In this document: positions 32,086-41,991 of the stretch, in pieces
Layout of the letters: every line of letters begins with the position of its first letter
Numbering within the stretch: position 1 is the first letter of the stretch
Source of the DNA: Rheum nobile
Taxonomy: Eukaryota; Streptophyta; Magnoliopsida; Caryophyllales; Polygonaceae
Length of the DNA: 64,000 nt
Direction: 5' to 3'
Assembly (NCBI GenBank): GCA_027886185.1
Contig: WOAB01000568.1
Coordinates: forward strand, 5,712,501 to 5,776,500
Notes under the pieces: model-generated
What the model saw: the letters and a program-made list of their open reading frames with translations, nothing else
What the model was told of the DNA's origin: nothing
Database searches by the model: none
Program-made: the position numbers and the translations under genes

Positions 32086-34765
32086 TGTAACACCCCCAAA
32101 ACTTAACCCTTTTGGAAATGTATTACCGCCAGTGACCCCAGTGTTCCTTACCGAGATCACCCAAGGCTTTACCGTTTAAATACAAATCATGAAATACAAT
32201 GATACAAAATGATAACCTTATTCATATAAAATACGAGTCCCGGGATTACCTCTCAATCCCGAATAGGACAAACACAGAGTTTAAATAAATTACAACGGAA
32301 ATCTTAAACAAGGTACAGCGGAATACTTTTAAAAGATATTACAAAAAGGGTTGTGATCATAATGATCACCTGCCCAAGGATCTCAACCTGATTAAAATAA
32401 ATTATTAAAAACGTCGGAAAAACCACCGTCGACTCCATATTCCTTCTAGTCTTCTCATCTACACTCTATCTGATATGCCGAATCGAACGGATGACACCAG
32501 CCCACATGCGGAGAACAAAGTTCGTGGGTTAGTCTACTTAAATAGACTAGCAAGGGTAAAAAGCAGAGTGGTTCGAGTGATCGTAACCGTTTATTATCAT
32601 TGTCCCTCGAATAATAACCGAAGGGACGATACATAACCCGACACTTTCACAGAATAACAACAAGAGGTATGCATGAGAGAAGATTCTGGAAGACTTCATC
32701 TTCACAGAAATCGACTCGAAAAGAGACTCCAAGATATTGAGTCTTTAAGGAAATATGACAAATCTGGAATGTTTAAAGAATCATACAACAATGATTTAAA
32801 AGTTGACTGAGATGCTTCGGTTCACAACCAACCTCATCGCATACAGCGAATCCAGATTGGAAAGAGAACGTACTACATTCAAGTCGAGACGAGCTTTCCT
32901 AGCTGCACTATTACTTAGCAGCACTACTCGCCATGGGTTTATTAATCATGTGCACTCGGGCACATATCTTATTTAATTACAAAACACACATTACTGAAAC
33001 ACGTTAATGTTATTAAGAGCGGCACACAGCTTAAATCTCAGGGTGACAATTACGTCAACCCAAATTAAAACACACACAACACACACGCGGGACTTAACAT
33101 TATTATGCCGAGTAACAATGGCGTTATTATTACACCGGGTGACCTTACGTTCACCCTGATTGCACTATTACAGTGCTTACACTTTAATTATGTGCTTAAC
33201 TGCACTTATCTTATTAAATTACAACACACACACACACTGTTGAGGCTTTTAATATTATTCCGAGAACACGAAAGTTATTATTAGACCGGGTGACCTTACG
33301 TTCACCCTCATTACACTGCCACATCGCTTATAGTTTAATTTACAGGGTGACAGTTACGTCCACCCCAATGCACTAGCTAAGTGCTTAATACACAGGACTG
33401 CAATTAAGCTCATCCACTGGCGCTAGCAAGGCGCTTAAACACTTCAGATCCTTACATGTGGATAAGAAGCATAGGTCATGACCCTTAAATTATTCGGAAT
33501 TAATCCGAGGAATATTATGATTTAAAAAAGCGACAAATCCTTACTTGGATTAGCGTTCCCACGAATATTAAATTATAAAGAAACGACTAATCCTTACTTG
33601 GATTAGCGTTCCTACGAACACTCGCGTTAACTAAACAGTCTAACACAAAAATTATTCGCATTAAAGCCATCCAGGCAATTAACTTAAACATAGAGATAAT
33701 AGAAACAAATAATCCTTACTTGGATTAGTTTTCCTATTAGCCCACATGCTATTCTAGCATTAAGATTAATTTCACAACAATACCTTCACGGTAATTAACA
33801 CATATGATAGCGTTGTTCTAACATATATACAACCTATTATAATGTCATTATTACAGTTTCCAAAATAGTTTATAAAACCATTTCCAGATAAACAAAGTAA
33901 TCATTCCAAATTAATTACTCAGATAAACAGCTGATAATTAATGTAAATATGGAACGATGAGCAAGAGCGAACCGCCACTTGCCTTAGTCCGCAGATCTGG
34001 AACAAAGCAGAGACAACGAGATTCCGGGCTCGACACAGGTATAGCTCCGACAGCACAACGACCTTCGAGTCGACCCATAAGGAAACCCTAAGTTAGATCC
34101 GACATAAACTAGTACGAATCTATGGAACGACGAAAGAACCTGAAAGAAACGACGCCACGACGACAACCAACCAAGCCAAAGCCACGAAGGCATTCTGGGC
34201 ACTGGCGGCGGTCGTTGTTCTTGGCGGCGGTCGCCGCATTCATCACGGCGGTCGCCATGAAGAACACGACGGTCGCCGTGAAGAACACGGTCGATAGAGA
34301 CGAGAGAAATCTCACCAAAACAAAGCGCGTTTCGACCCCTTTCCGCCTTGCTTGGTTTCTGACCTCCAAAGGCAACCAAGAGGCTTCAAAAGGGCTGCTG
34401 GAAACACCACCAAATGACACCGACGAGGGCTTCAGAAATTCCGGCGAAGGGCACAACTTCGGCGAGACGAATCTTGGCAGAGATTTGGTGCTGGGATGGC
34501 TCAAAACCTTTCCCCCAATACCCCCTTTTATAGCCAAGCATCTGGAGTTCAAAAACAAGAGGGCCTAGAGCTAGTTCGGCGCTCGCCAGAAGTCGCGCCG
34601 GCGACCAACAAGCAAGGACCGCCGGATAACGAAGGTGGCAATTATGGCGGGCGCCGTAATTTACGGCGGTCGCCGTGGCCTGGCCCACCAGCTGCCTCCT
34701 CGAGCATTGGGACGGTGGGCGCCGTGACTTTACGGCGGTCGCCGTGCTTGGGTCTGGTGGTAATT
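32086..34765. mobile_element. TGTAACACC-type long LTR, copy 2 (right end deleted)
   Basis: It starts TGTAACACCCCCAAAAC at 32086, straight after CTAAC in C2 gag, and follows copy 1 closely for about 2 kb. The right end lacks a TTACA terminus and a CTAAC repeat. The middle of C2 gag is also missing, so a deletion removed the right end together with neighbouring gag sequence. It contains GC-rich GGCGGTCGCC motifs at 34203-34290 and 34650-34745. The right edge is approximate. Confidence 0.68.
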
Positions 34766-35208
34766 TCCTCAAATCTAGATTGATAGGAGGAAACAGTCTC
34801 ATCATCGATCATGGCGAAGTTGTAGAAATATTTCTTTGCTTGGAAACGATCAAGCTCTCTAAGATCAGAACTTCCCATGTACATTTGTTCCAAGGCTGCC
34901 CACATATCTTTGGCAGTTGCACAAGAGTGCAATTTGAATGCATCTTCAATGCTGATTGCGTTGTTGATAAACATGCGAGCCTTAGAGTTTTTCTCCATGA
35001 CTCTGAAATCATCTTGGCTCCAAGGTGTTGTTCCTTTGATTACATCTTCAACAACTTTTTCTTCACGAACCTCAATGACTGTCCAGCATTGGTAGTCATT
35101 ACTCTTCATCCAGTCCGTGAAGAGGTATTTCCAGTGTTGGAACTTTCCACCGATAGGCAGGAACGGTGGTTTGTTGTTCCCAAGCCCAACTTCATGAGTC
35201 GAAGACAT
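34766..35208 (-). pseudogene. C2 gag, N-terminal part
   Basis: A start at 35206-35208 reads MSSTHEVGLGNNKPPFLPIG, then FQHWKYLFTDWMKSNDYQCW, NSKARMFINNAISIEDAF, TAKDMWAALEQMYMGSSDL and MIDDETVSSYQSRFEEI. This is the SIRE-type gag N-terminus; compare C4, SHIKTNDYQCWRIVE. It is cut at about 34766 by the inserted LTR. Its continuation is lost, and only the zinc-knuckle part at 31387-32085 survives. Confidence 0.88.
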
Positions 35209-35255
35209 TGTTACCTGTGAATCTGAAAAGAGAACACACAATCTAGAGCAAACCT

Positions 35256-35267
35256 GCTCTAATACCA
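35256..35267 (-). other. C2 primer-binding site (initiator tRNA-Met type)
   Basis: The minus strand reads TGGTATTAGAGC two bases after the LTR end. It differs from the canonical TGGTATCAGAGC by one base. Confidence 0.85.
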
Positions 35268-35269
35268 AT

Positions 35270-36089
35270 TGTTGAATCATAGTGTGTTAGAAAGAGAACG
35301 GTGTGACTGTTCCCTGGGCAGCGGAATATATAAAGATTCAAAGTAACAAGTAATTCCTCAAAACATATACTTGTATTATTAAGATTTGTACAATCTCACA
35401 AGTCTTCTCTCCACCTATACCCTAGGTTAAAGACTTTGAGTGCAATCAACTCTCAATGACACAAGAACACAACAAGACCCTTAGCAAGAACTACTCGTAC
35501 CTTGCCTTAGACCTTCGATCTCAGTTTCGCAATAGCTCCTTGGTATGCTTGATGGTTGTCGCTGAGATACATTTCCCCAAGGTGATCTCATCTATATATA
35601 GTGTCTAACAAAATCCTATTACCAAATATCTAACAATCGACATATAAGGTAACAGTGAACAATTTCGTTACCAACTATACTATTCAGCTTATAAACACAT
35701 GGTTTCCGTCTATAAACTTTCCTAAGACTCATTATCTTTCTCTCCTTTTCCAAGTAAAACTCAAAATCTCATTTCCTTGTATAATAGAGTCAATCTGGTA
35801 ACAACTGGTAAATCTCTGCATTCCGCATCGTTCCACAAACGCTGTTTCCATATATAGAAGTTTCCTTACATAGGAACCACGCGCGCTTCATATTTCCAAT
35901 TTGCTTCTCGCATAACTGTTCCATGTTTGTACCACGTTTCTTAGCATCCTCTGATTTCTCTTCTTTCACATGTTTTCCATTGTTCCCTAAATCGTTCACG
36001 AATCCTGAAACTCATAGAAACAATGCAAACCATAAAACCCAATGGTGTTTATCATCATCAAAACAAGAAGGAACGTCAAGGTTCCAACA
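35270..36089 (-). repeat. C2 5' LTR
   Basis: 820 bp, TGTTGAATCA...GGTTCCAACA, intact TG...CA ends. It matches 17886-18705 and is followed by the TSD TTATT (36090-36094). Confidence 0.93.
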
Positions 36090-36094
36090 TTATT

Positions 36095-36910
36095 GATTAA
36101 AATAAATCTAATTTATTAAGATAAAATATCAAATATCTTATCTTGTTTTGGTAAATAATATCTTTTTAGGGTAATTTCTATCCAATTAGGAATTTTCCCC
36201 AAAAACACAAAACCCTAATAACCATCCAAGAGCTACCGCGGGCCGCCATTAGCCACGAGCCAAGACGACCAGTAGTCGCGACCAGCAGTCGCGACCGCGA
36301 TCGCGGGTCCAAAACCGCGATCGCGGTTTTTCTCTAGTCAGTAGCGAGTAGCCATAGTAATGAAACCGCGGTCGCGGTTTTTGGATCGCGATTGCAGTTT
36401 GCCCTCTGCTTCTGAATCTGTATTCGAAGTCAGTCACCGCGGCACCACATAATAAAACCGCGGTCGCGGTTTTGCCCTCTGGCCGCCAAGATGGTCCTGA
36501 ACCATCTACACCGCGTAATTCCGGTGTTTTTCCCACTTAAAAGTTGTATGGTTTATAACTTTTTGGTAGGAAAACTTATGGTAATGGTTTTTCATAAAAT
36601 TCAGGCTTTTTGATTCATAATTTAAGCATGAAAAATCAGATTTTACATCTTTGTTCATAATCTATACAACAAATTTGCATAAACTAATCAAAATAATCAA
36701 CTCTAGGGCAAAATAGCATGGAAATTTCAAAAACTCGGCAACTATACCCACGTGAATAGACACGAATTTTAGCCTTTAAAAATCAATTTTTTTCGTTTTA
36801 ATCATGCAAATTAATCCATACAATCAATCTCTACATAATTGAATCAAAATAATCATGAACATGCATCAAAATTAAAGAATTTAAATTTGATCTAATCAAT
36901 TTATGCAAGA
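36095..36910 (-). other. C1 5' leader, LTR-proximal part with GC-motif cluster
   Basis: Non-coding leader between the C1 PBS and the C2 insertion. At 36240-36480 it carries at least five copies of palindromic GC-rich motifs (AACCGCGGTCGCGGTT, AACCGCGATCGCGGTT and variants) in an otherwise A+T-rich sequence. The rest (36540-36910) shows nothing recognisable. Confidence 0.75.
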
Positions 36911-36924
36911 GGCAACTGATACCA
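36911..36924 (-). other. C1 primer-binding site
   Basis: The minus strand reads TGGTATCAGTTGCC one base after the LTR end. The first nine bases fit the initiator tRNA-Met 3' end; the remainder differs from the usual AGC. Confidence 0.8.
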
Positions 36925-36925
36925 C

Positions 36926-37602
36926 TGAAGGGATTTAGATGCTTAAAGCGGAATTTCAGGAAAATGTTTCTCCTAGCATCTAACCAAGGATCTCATGCAT
37001 AAACTAAATAAATCATAGATAAGAAGAATTAATTATCTCTTGATGTGTGTTTGAATCTTCCTAAAATGGGAAGATTAGAGCCTCAAGTGTGACTCTTCTA
37101 GTTGGTCCATCCGAGTATGGACCTGGATCGCCTAGGGCTCGATTGCTAGAACGAGGAACGAAGGCGAACGAGGGAGAACTCCAGGGAAGGAGGCAGCCGT
37201 GTGGTATTGTATGTCTGTTTAGGGTTTCCTCCTAGAAAGCCCTCATTTTATAATACCATATGTAGATATATTATTTTTTAAATTAATATATCTTTTATTA
37301 TCAGTAATAACTTTTATTACTAATAAGCCTTATCTCCCAAGCTATATCATATTTAACATTATGTCATATACTTTATATAATAAGTCTCCCAATAAACTGA
37401 TCCAGTCCATAAACTCTAAGGTTGTGACCTCGTAGGACCCGGTAATAATAACAATAAACTTTATAACATATAGTCCATAAATCATAGTTGGCTTCTAGCA
37501 AAGCACTATGACTACCTAAGATAACCGGATTATGAATTTCCATAAATGGTCCCACTTCATAACTAGTAATTGCACCTTTGATTAAAGGACACAATTCCTT
37601 CA
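36926..37602 (-). repeat. C1 5' LTR
   Basis: 677 bp, TGAAGGGATTTAG...ATTCCTTCA. Pairs with 4914-5591 at about 94.7% identity by hand count. Confidence 0.92.
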
Positions 37603-37689
37603 ATCGATGTGAGATGGAAGCCTATAGTCGGTTATAGCGGCAGGGTGATGAATTTTCGACCTCGTTTTCCATGGATCGGTAAATGGAAT

Positions 37690-37820
37690 TGTGGAAACGG
37701 GACGGGGTGCCCAACAAGACCAGTGGGGTTCTAACCTAAAACCAATTGGCAATAGGTGGAGAGGACCACTGGGCTTATATACAAGGCAAATGTGTCCCAA
37801 TCCTATATGGGATTCCAACA
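37690..37820 (-). repeat. TRIM 3' LTR
   Basis: 131 bp. On the minus strand TGTTGGAATCCC...GTTTCCACA, with a GTATATAAGCC TATA-like box. Confidence 0.93.
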
Positions 37821-37891
37821 CTCCCCCGCAAGTGTGACGGGCTTAACAGCCCGTAACGCACACTTGACCCGATAACCATGCTCTGATACCA

Positions 37892-38022
37892 TGTGGAAAC
37901 GGGACGGGGTGCCCAATAAGCCCAGTGGGGTTCTAACCTAAAACCAATTGGCAATAGGTGGAGAGGACCACTAGGCTTATATACAAGGCAAGTGTGTCCC
38001 AATCCTATGTGGGATTCCAACA
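37892..38022 (-). repeat. TRIM 5' LTR
   Basis: 131 bp, differing from the other LTR at only a handful of positions, which indicates a fairly recent insertion. Confidence 0.93.
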
Positions 38023-38100
38023 GGAATCAAGGAGGAACGAGGAGAAGGAAGGGGTACTGCTGTGGCGCTTCATTTGACTTGTGCCAATCTTTTTTGACAT

Positions 38101-38370
38101 CCTAATTTGCTTTCTGTTTATATACCGTACCAAATAAATAGCCAGCCATTAATATATGTATCAGGGGCAGTAAACCATATACTAACCCTACATATATACA
38201 TTGTTAATATATTTACGATTTCATTATTTATGTACGTAGCACATAGATCAAACATCTCAGTTTTAAATATTAAATCTTAAAATGTAAATAATTGCTTTTT
38301 TATTTAAATAATTATATATATATATATATATATATGAAATTCAACCAATTTTATAATTTATTAAATATTG
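38101..38370. other. Upstream flank of the broken host gene
   Basis: A+T-rich, with a (TA)n microsatellite at 38313-38335. This would be the 5' flank or promoter region of the host gene before C3 inserted. No definite promoter element can be named. Confidence 0.5.
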
Positions 38371-39280
38371 TGTTGAATTATTAATGTGTATGGCGAGGGA
38401 ACCGTAACACTGTTCTCTAGGCAGTATAATACTTAAAGAGTAGTTTAAGGTAATAACGCAATTCCTTATGGAGGAAACCCAAAGAAAAAACATCTACCTT
38501 TACATAGTTAACGTAATAGGATTTCGAACATCTACTTTTGTGATTATATGATTACAAATAGTCAAGCAAATAGATGTATCAAATTTAGTCACACACAGTT
38601 CCTACAATCAACTAGACTACTAAGCAGATGAATGCAGCCTAACAACCTATGTAGAATCAACCCTAACATAAAGTACTCACACAAAGCTCGTATCTTTGTT
38701 CTTCCTCTTCTCAATATGCCTTAAAAACTCTAAATTGTGAAACATTGTTAAAGGTTCATCTACCCGTATGTATAGTCCTGGAACAAGCCCATATACTAAC
38801 CCTAGGTAGGCCCATCACGTGCCATCTAACGGAAAATATCCTAACTTATTCTATTTCCATAAATACAATTATCACATATCTTATTCCAAAAGATATATAT
38901 ATTATTTCTAAGTTGTAGACTTGGTCAAATCTCTATCAAAATCTTGAGTCCTGCGGCCCAAGAGATCTTCAATATCTTATTTCCATAAATAACCAATTCT
39001 TATTCAAAGTTCCTAGTTCTTCTTCTATTTGTTAGGACTTTGTTCCTCAACATTGTTCCCACTTTTCATCACTGACTGCACGCACTACATTTCTTCGCTC
39101 CTGCTTAGCGCTTATGTTCCCTTGTTGACTCTTTGTTCATTTACTTCTCTGTTTTTCTTCACTTGGTTTCCTTGGTTCCCGGAATCGTTATTTAACTTTA
39201 AACTCATAGGAACCAGTAAACCATATAACATAATAGTGCTTCTCATCATCAAAATCAAATGGAACATCATCATTTCAGCC
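38371..39280 (-). repeat. C3 3' LTR
   Basis: About 910 bp. It begins TGTTGAATTATT on the plus strand, like C2 TGTTGAATC, and ends just before the PPT complement ATTTCCCCCTTTT. The terminal CA is mutated. The TSD cannot be checked because the other LTR is outside the window. Confidence 0.75.
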
Positions 39281-39720
39281 ATTTCCCCCTTTTGATGATG
39301 ACAAACCCATGACAAAAATTGTCCATAAAATAGATAAGTATAAAATCAAACTCATTCAATATGTATCTTAGCTAAAACTTTCAAAGTTCCCAGCCAAGTT
39401 CCCCTTTATATAGATATTACATTACTTACCTCAAGTCGCAAACAAATTCCCCCTCAGTAATGGCATTGCTCAAACAATTAATGTATGGAAAAATAAGACT
39501 ATTACCGGCCCTGAATCGAAGTCATCTCACAATTTTCCACACTTCTCCCTTTTCGCATCATCAAAAGATCAATTTTTTAACAAAACAAGAAGGGAATTGA
39601 TTACACAAGAGCTATAAATATAGCAAAGAAACAGAGAAAATTATAGAAAGCTAAAGACAGAGGCATAAAAACACAAAAACAAGGAAAATATAAGCAATGG
39701 AACAAAAGAAAGGGTTCCAA
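39281..39720 (-). other. C3 PPT and 3' untranslated region
   Basis: The minus-strand PPT AAAAGGGGGAAAT abuts the LTR. Further purine runs lie at about 39450 and 39545 (GAAAAGGGAGAAG). No gene is seen. Confidence 0.75.
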
Positions 39721-41710
39721 TTAGGTTATTGGATCAATTCCCTTAGCTTGTTGTTTCTCCAGAAGGAACTCAAGTAGAATATCAGCTTTGTTGTTCAACT
39801 TGATTAGCTCATCCACGATCATGTAGTTTAGAGAATCATCCTTTGAGGATCTTTCACCAATATCCTTGTTTGATGAGAACGGTCTAGGCACTATTTCTTT
39901 ATCATTACCTTCATACTTCATCTTGGATATATTCACGACCTCCAAGTCAAAATAAAGTAAAACCCCATTTTCAGCCTTGTAAAGTTTCTCCCTTTGAAGT
40001 AGCAACCTCACAATCTCATGGTAAGGTGAGGAATGATTCATGCCTGTGCATTTCCCCATGTGATGGGTTGCCACCCTAGGAAGATTGATCTTCTCCTTGT
40101 TCAGGAAGCGGTCAAGTAGACGTTTATCAACACAAAGTGATGCTTTTCCTCTTTTCCTGGCGTGGAACAAGTGCTTTGATCAAATACTGATGACCTAAAC
40201 GACCTATCAGAGTGAGTTCGATCGGAAGTGGAGTAAGGATCCATTTCCTTGCCAAACACTTGCTTGACGCTATCAGTCCTCAACTCCTTGAGAACGTTCA
40301 TAGTTAAAATCATTGAAAATTCTTTAGAAGGAACATATAACATACTTGCTATGGTGTCGTTGGTGAATGAGATTGAGACCAATCATAATATTGTCATTAA
40401 TTACCAACATAAATCTTGTCTTGGTGGCTTCAAATTTTTGGTAGAACTATCAAACTTATTTCACGTTCACCAAAACCTTGAACACATAGAGACATTCCTA
40501 TTCTTGGAACTCATTGAGTTCCCACAACTCATTCAGTTTCTAATCCTTTAAGAACTGCTCAGAAATAACCAATGGCGGGAACACCTTTTTCCCTTCTTTT
40601 GACGGTGGCGTAGAAGGAACTTCTTCATGTTTTGTTATCTTTTTAGACGGCTTGGAGGCAGATCATAGTCTCCCCTTCAATGGAGTAGTTTCTCCGACGG
40701 CACATCGGCTTGGCGTTGAAAGCTTAGTGGACGCCCTGGTTTATTCGACGATTTAAAACTCATCTTTATCATCATCACCTTCTTCTTCATCATTACCACC
40801 ATGGTCACCTTTATCATCCCTAGAGATTACATGGCATTTTCTCTTGTGGCTCTCTGCGCGGATGATGGCCAAGGGATTGTAACACGTATAGTTCATCAAA
40901 CTCCTTCATTTGTTGTTCATATTCCAGATTATGGGAATGGACATGAAAAGCGGCTTACTACTCAACTTGCTTTGGTGATTTCCCTTTGTAAGATTTGCCT
41001 ACTTCTTCTTCTACTGAAGGCAAAATCTCCTTTTCTTTCCCTTTTTCCTTCGCTTTCTCCATCTCTAGCCGGCTTGGAGGCAGATCATAGTCTCCCCTTC
41101 AATGGAGTAGTTTCTCCTACGACACATCGGCTTGGCATTGAAAGCTTAGTGGACGCCCTGATTTATTTGATGATTTAAAACTCATCGTCATCATCATCAC
41201 CTTCTTATTTATCATTACCACCATGGTCACCTTCATCATCCCTGGAGATTACATAGCATTTTCTCTTGTGGTTCTCTGCGGGGACGATGGTCAAGGGATT
41301 GTCACACGTATAGTTCATCTTCACTCTCCTTCATTTGTTGTTCCTATTCCAGATTGCGGGAATGGAGAGGAGAAGAGGCTTACTACCCATCTTGCTTTAG
41401 TGATTTCCCTTTGTAAGATTTCCCTACTTCTTCTCAAAATCTTCCTTTCTTTCCCCTTTTTCTTCGCTTTCTCCATCTCTAGCTCTTCCTCCTTATCAAG
41501 TAATGCTTCCATTGATGTCACCACCTTATTTGCAATGGTGACGGTGTCAAGAATGGCGGATTGGATTTTTGTGACTTAGGATGAGGGAGTGAGTTGATCT
41601 TTTTTAGCATAGGCCTTGGCGATAAGGTTGGCTACTTCGGTTTTAAAGAGATTGTCGATGGTGGCATCAAGGTTGGCAAAGGAGAGGTTGGTGTTTGTGG
41701 AGGAGGCCGT
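39721..41710 (-). pseudogene. C3 extra 3' ORF (plant retroelement accessory protein), decayed and partly duplicated
   Basis: The former start at 41708-41710 reads ACG GCC TCC where C5 has ATG GCC TCT. Next comes ASSTNTNLSFANLDATID, FKTEVANLIAKAYAKKD and a stop, then a charged linker. A tandem duplication of 422 bp (40649-41490) disrupts the middle. The C-terminal part reads SISFTNDTIASMLYVP, then ARKRGKASLCVDKRLLDRFLN, RVATHHMGKCTGMNHSSPYHEIVRLLL and ISKMKYEGNDKE. It belongs to the same family as 49276-50880 and 54280-55755. Function unknown; known only as an accessory protein of plant retroelements. Confidence 0.65.
40649..41490. repeat. Tandem duplication, unit 422 bp, in the C3 extra ORF
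   Basis: GGCTTGGAGGCAGATCATAG begins at 40649 and again at 41071. About 400 bases downstream of each are nearly identical. Confidence 0.85.
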
Positions 41711-41830
41711 TTTATTCTGATGAAGGTTTGGGAGAGTTTATGTGACAAGGTGAGGATTTGAGGGAGATCAAGAAACAATGAGCAAGAGAGTTGTGAATAA
41801 CCGGAGAGATTAAGGTTGAGGTTGTTATGC

Positions 41831-41837
41831 TTTTATA
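41831..41837 (-). promoter_or_regulatory. Possible internal TATA box before the C3 extra ORF
   Basis: The minus strand reads CTCTATAAAAGCATAAC about 120 bases before the former start at 41710, followed by a pyrimidine-rich leader. Confidence 0.45.
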
Positions 41838-41991
41838 GAGATGATTAGGACTAGGGTAAATGAAGATAAAATCTTTCAAATAATCCACTTACCAAAAGTA
41901 ATTATCTTGTAAGCTGAAATCATCTCCATAAAGATTTTTCTTTCTCTCTCCAGGTGATGACTAATTTTCTCCCTCTTTTATTATGCTGATC

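Larger units (their letters stand above)
17886..36089 (-). mobile_element. C2: SIRE-like Ty1/copia retrotransposon with three nested insertions
   Basis: Two 820-bp LTRs (17886-18705 and 35270-36089) are flanked by a perfect TSD TTATT (17881-17885 and 36090-36094). On the minus strand the order is gag, protease, integrase, RT, RNase H, extra 3' ORF remnant, PPT, LTR. Athila B (18979-24061) and two TGTAA-type LTRs (24275-26975 and 32086-34765) interrupt it. Without them C2 is about 7.7 kb. By hand count the LTRs differ at about 32 of 820 positions (3.9%). The lineage is assigned from the pol wording, the extra 3' ORF and the AAAAAGGGGGAAA PPT shared with C4 and C5. Confidence 0.9.
4914..37602 (-). 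mobile_element. C1: Ty1/copia retrotransposon (TNT1-94-type pol), expanded to 32.7 kb by nested insertions
   Basis: Two LTRs of 678 and 677 bp bracket the element. The flanking 5-mers GTCGA (4909-4913) and ATCGA (37603-37607) look like a TSD with one mutation. On the minus strand the order is 5' LTR, PBS, long leader, gag, protease, integrase, RT, RNase H, 3' LTR, which is the copia order. The leader was cut by C2 (17886-36089) and the RT/RNase H junction by Athila A (6870-13326). Removing both leaves about 8 kb. The LTRs differ at about 36 of 678 positions by hand count (about 5.3%), the largest value counted here, as expected for the host of the nested elements. Confidence 0.88.
37690..38022 (-). 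mobile_element. TRIM (terminal-repeat retrotransposon in miniature), complete, 333 bp
   Basis: Two 131-bp LTRs (37690-37820 and 37892-38022) flank a 71-bp interior, with a perfect TSD GGAAT (37685-37689 and 38023-38027). The interior, read on the minus strand, has a PBS TGGTATCAGAGCATGG (37876-37891) and a purine run CTTGCGGGGGAG (37821-37832). It has no coding capacity, so it must have moved with enzymes from another element. Confidence 0.95.
37603..38100 (-). pseudogene. 5' end of the broken host gene, BIG GRAIN 1-like, carrying a TRIM insertion
   Basis: On the minus strand a start codon at 38098-38100 opens a frame ending STPSFSSFLLDS at the TRIM. Removing the TRIM and one TSD copy restores IYRSMENEVE directly after it. 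The combined wording matches the conserved BIG GRAIN 1-like motif PSFSS.LLD.IYRSI. A TAG about 20 codons later (after YNRL) and the 32.7-kb C1 insertion then end the gene; its 3' half is at 4405-4913. The product family is a plant regulator of auxin response and organ size. I am fairly sure of the motif, less sure of orthology. Confidence 0.62.

Noticed and set aside
33030..33440. CRISPR-like spaced repeats
   Set aside because: Units are degenerate, hairpin-rich and lie in a plant LTR; spacers are not unique and the context is eukaryotic.
34675..35220. Plus-strand ORF of 181 codons
   Set aside because: Antisense shadow of the C2 gag N-terminus and the adjoining LTR; no recognisable protein.
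38313..38335. TATA promoter of the host gene from the (TA)n run
   Set aside because: A pure dinucleotide microsatellite about 210 bases upstream of the start; no support for a promoter.
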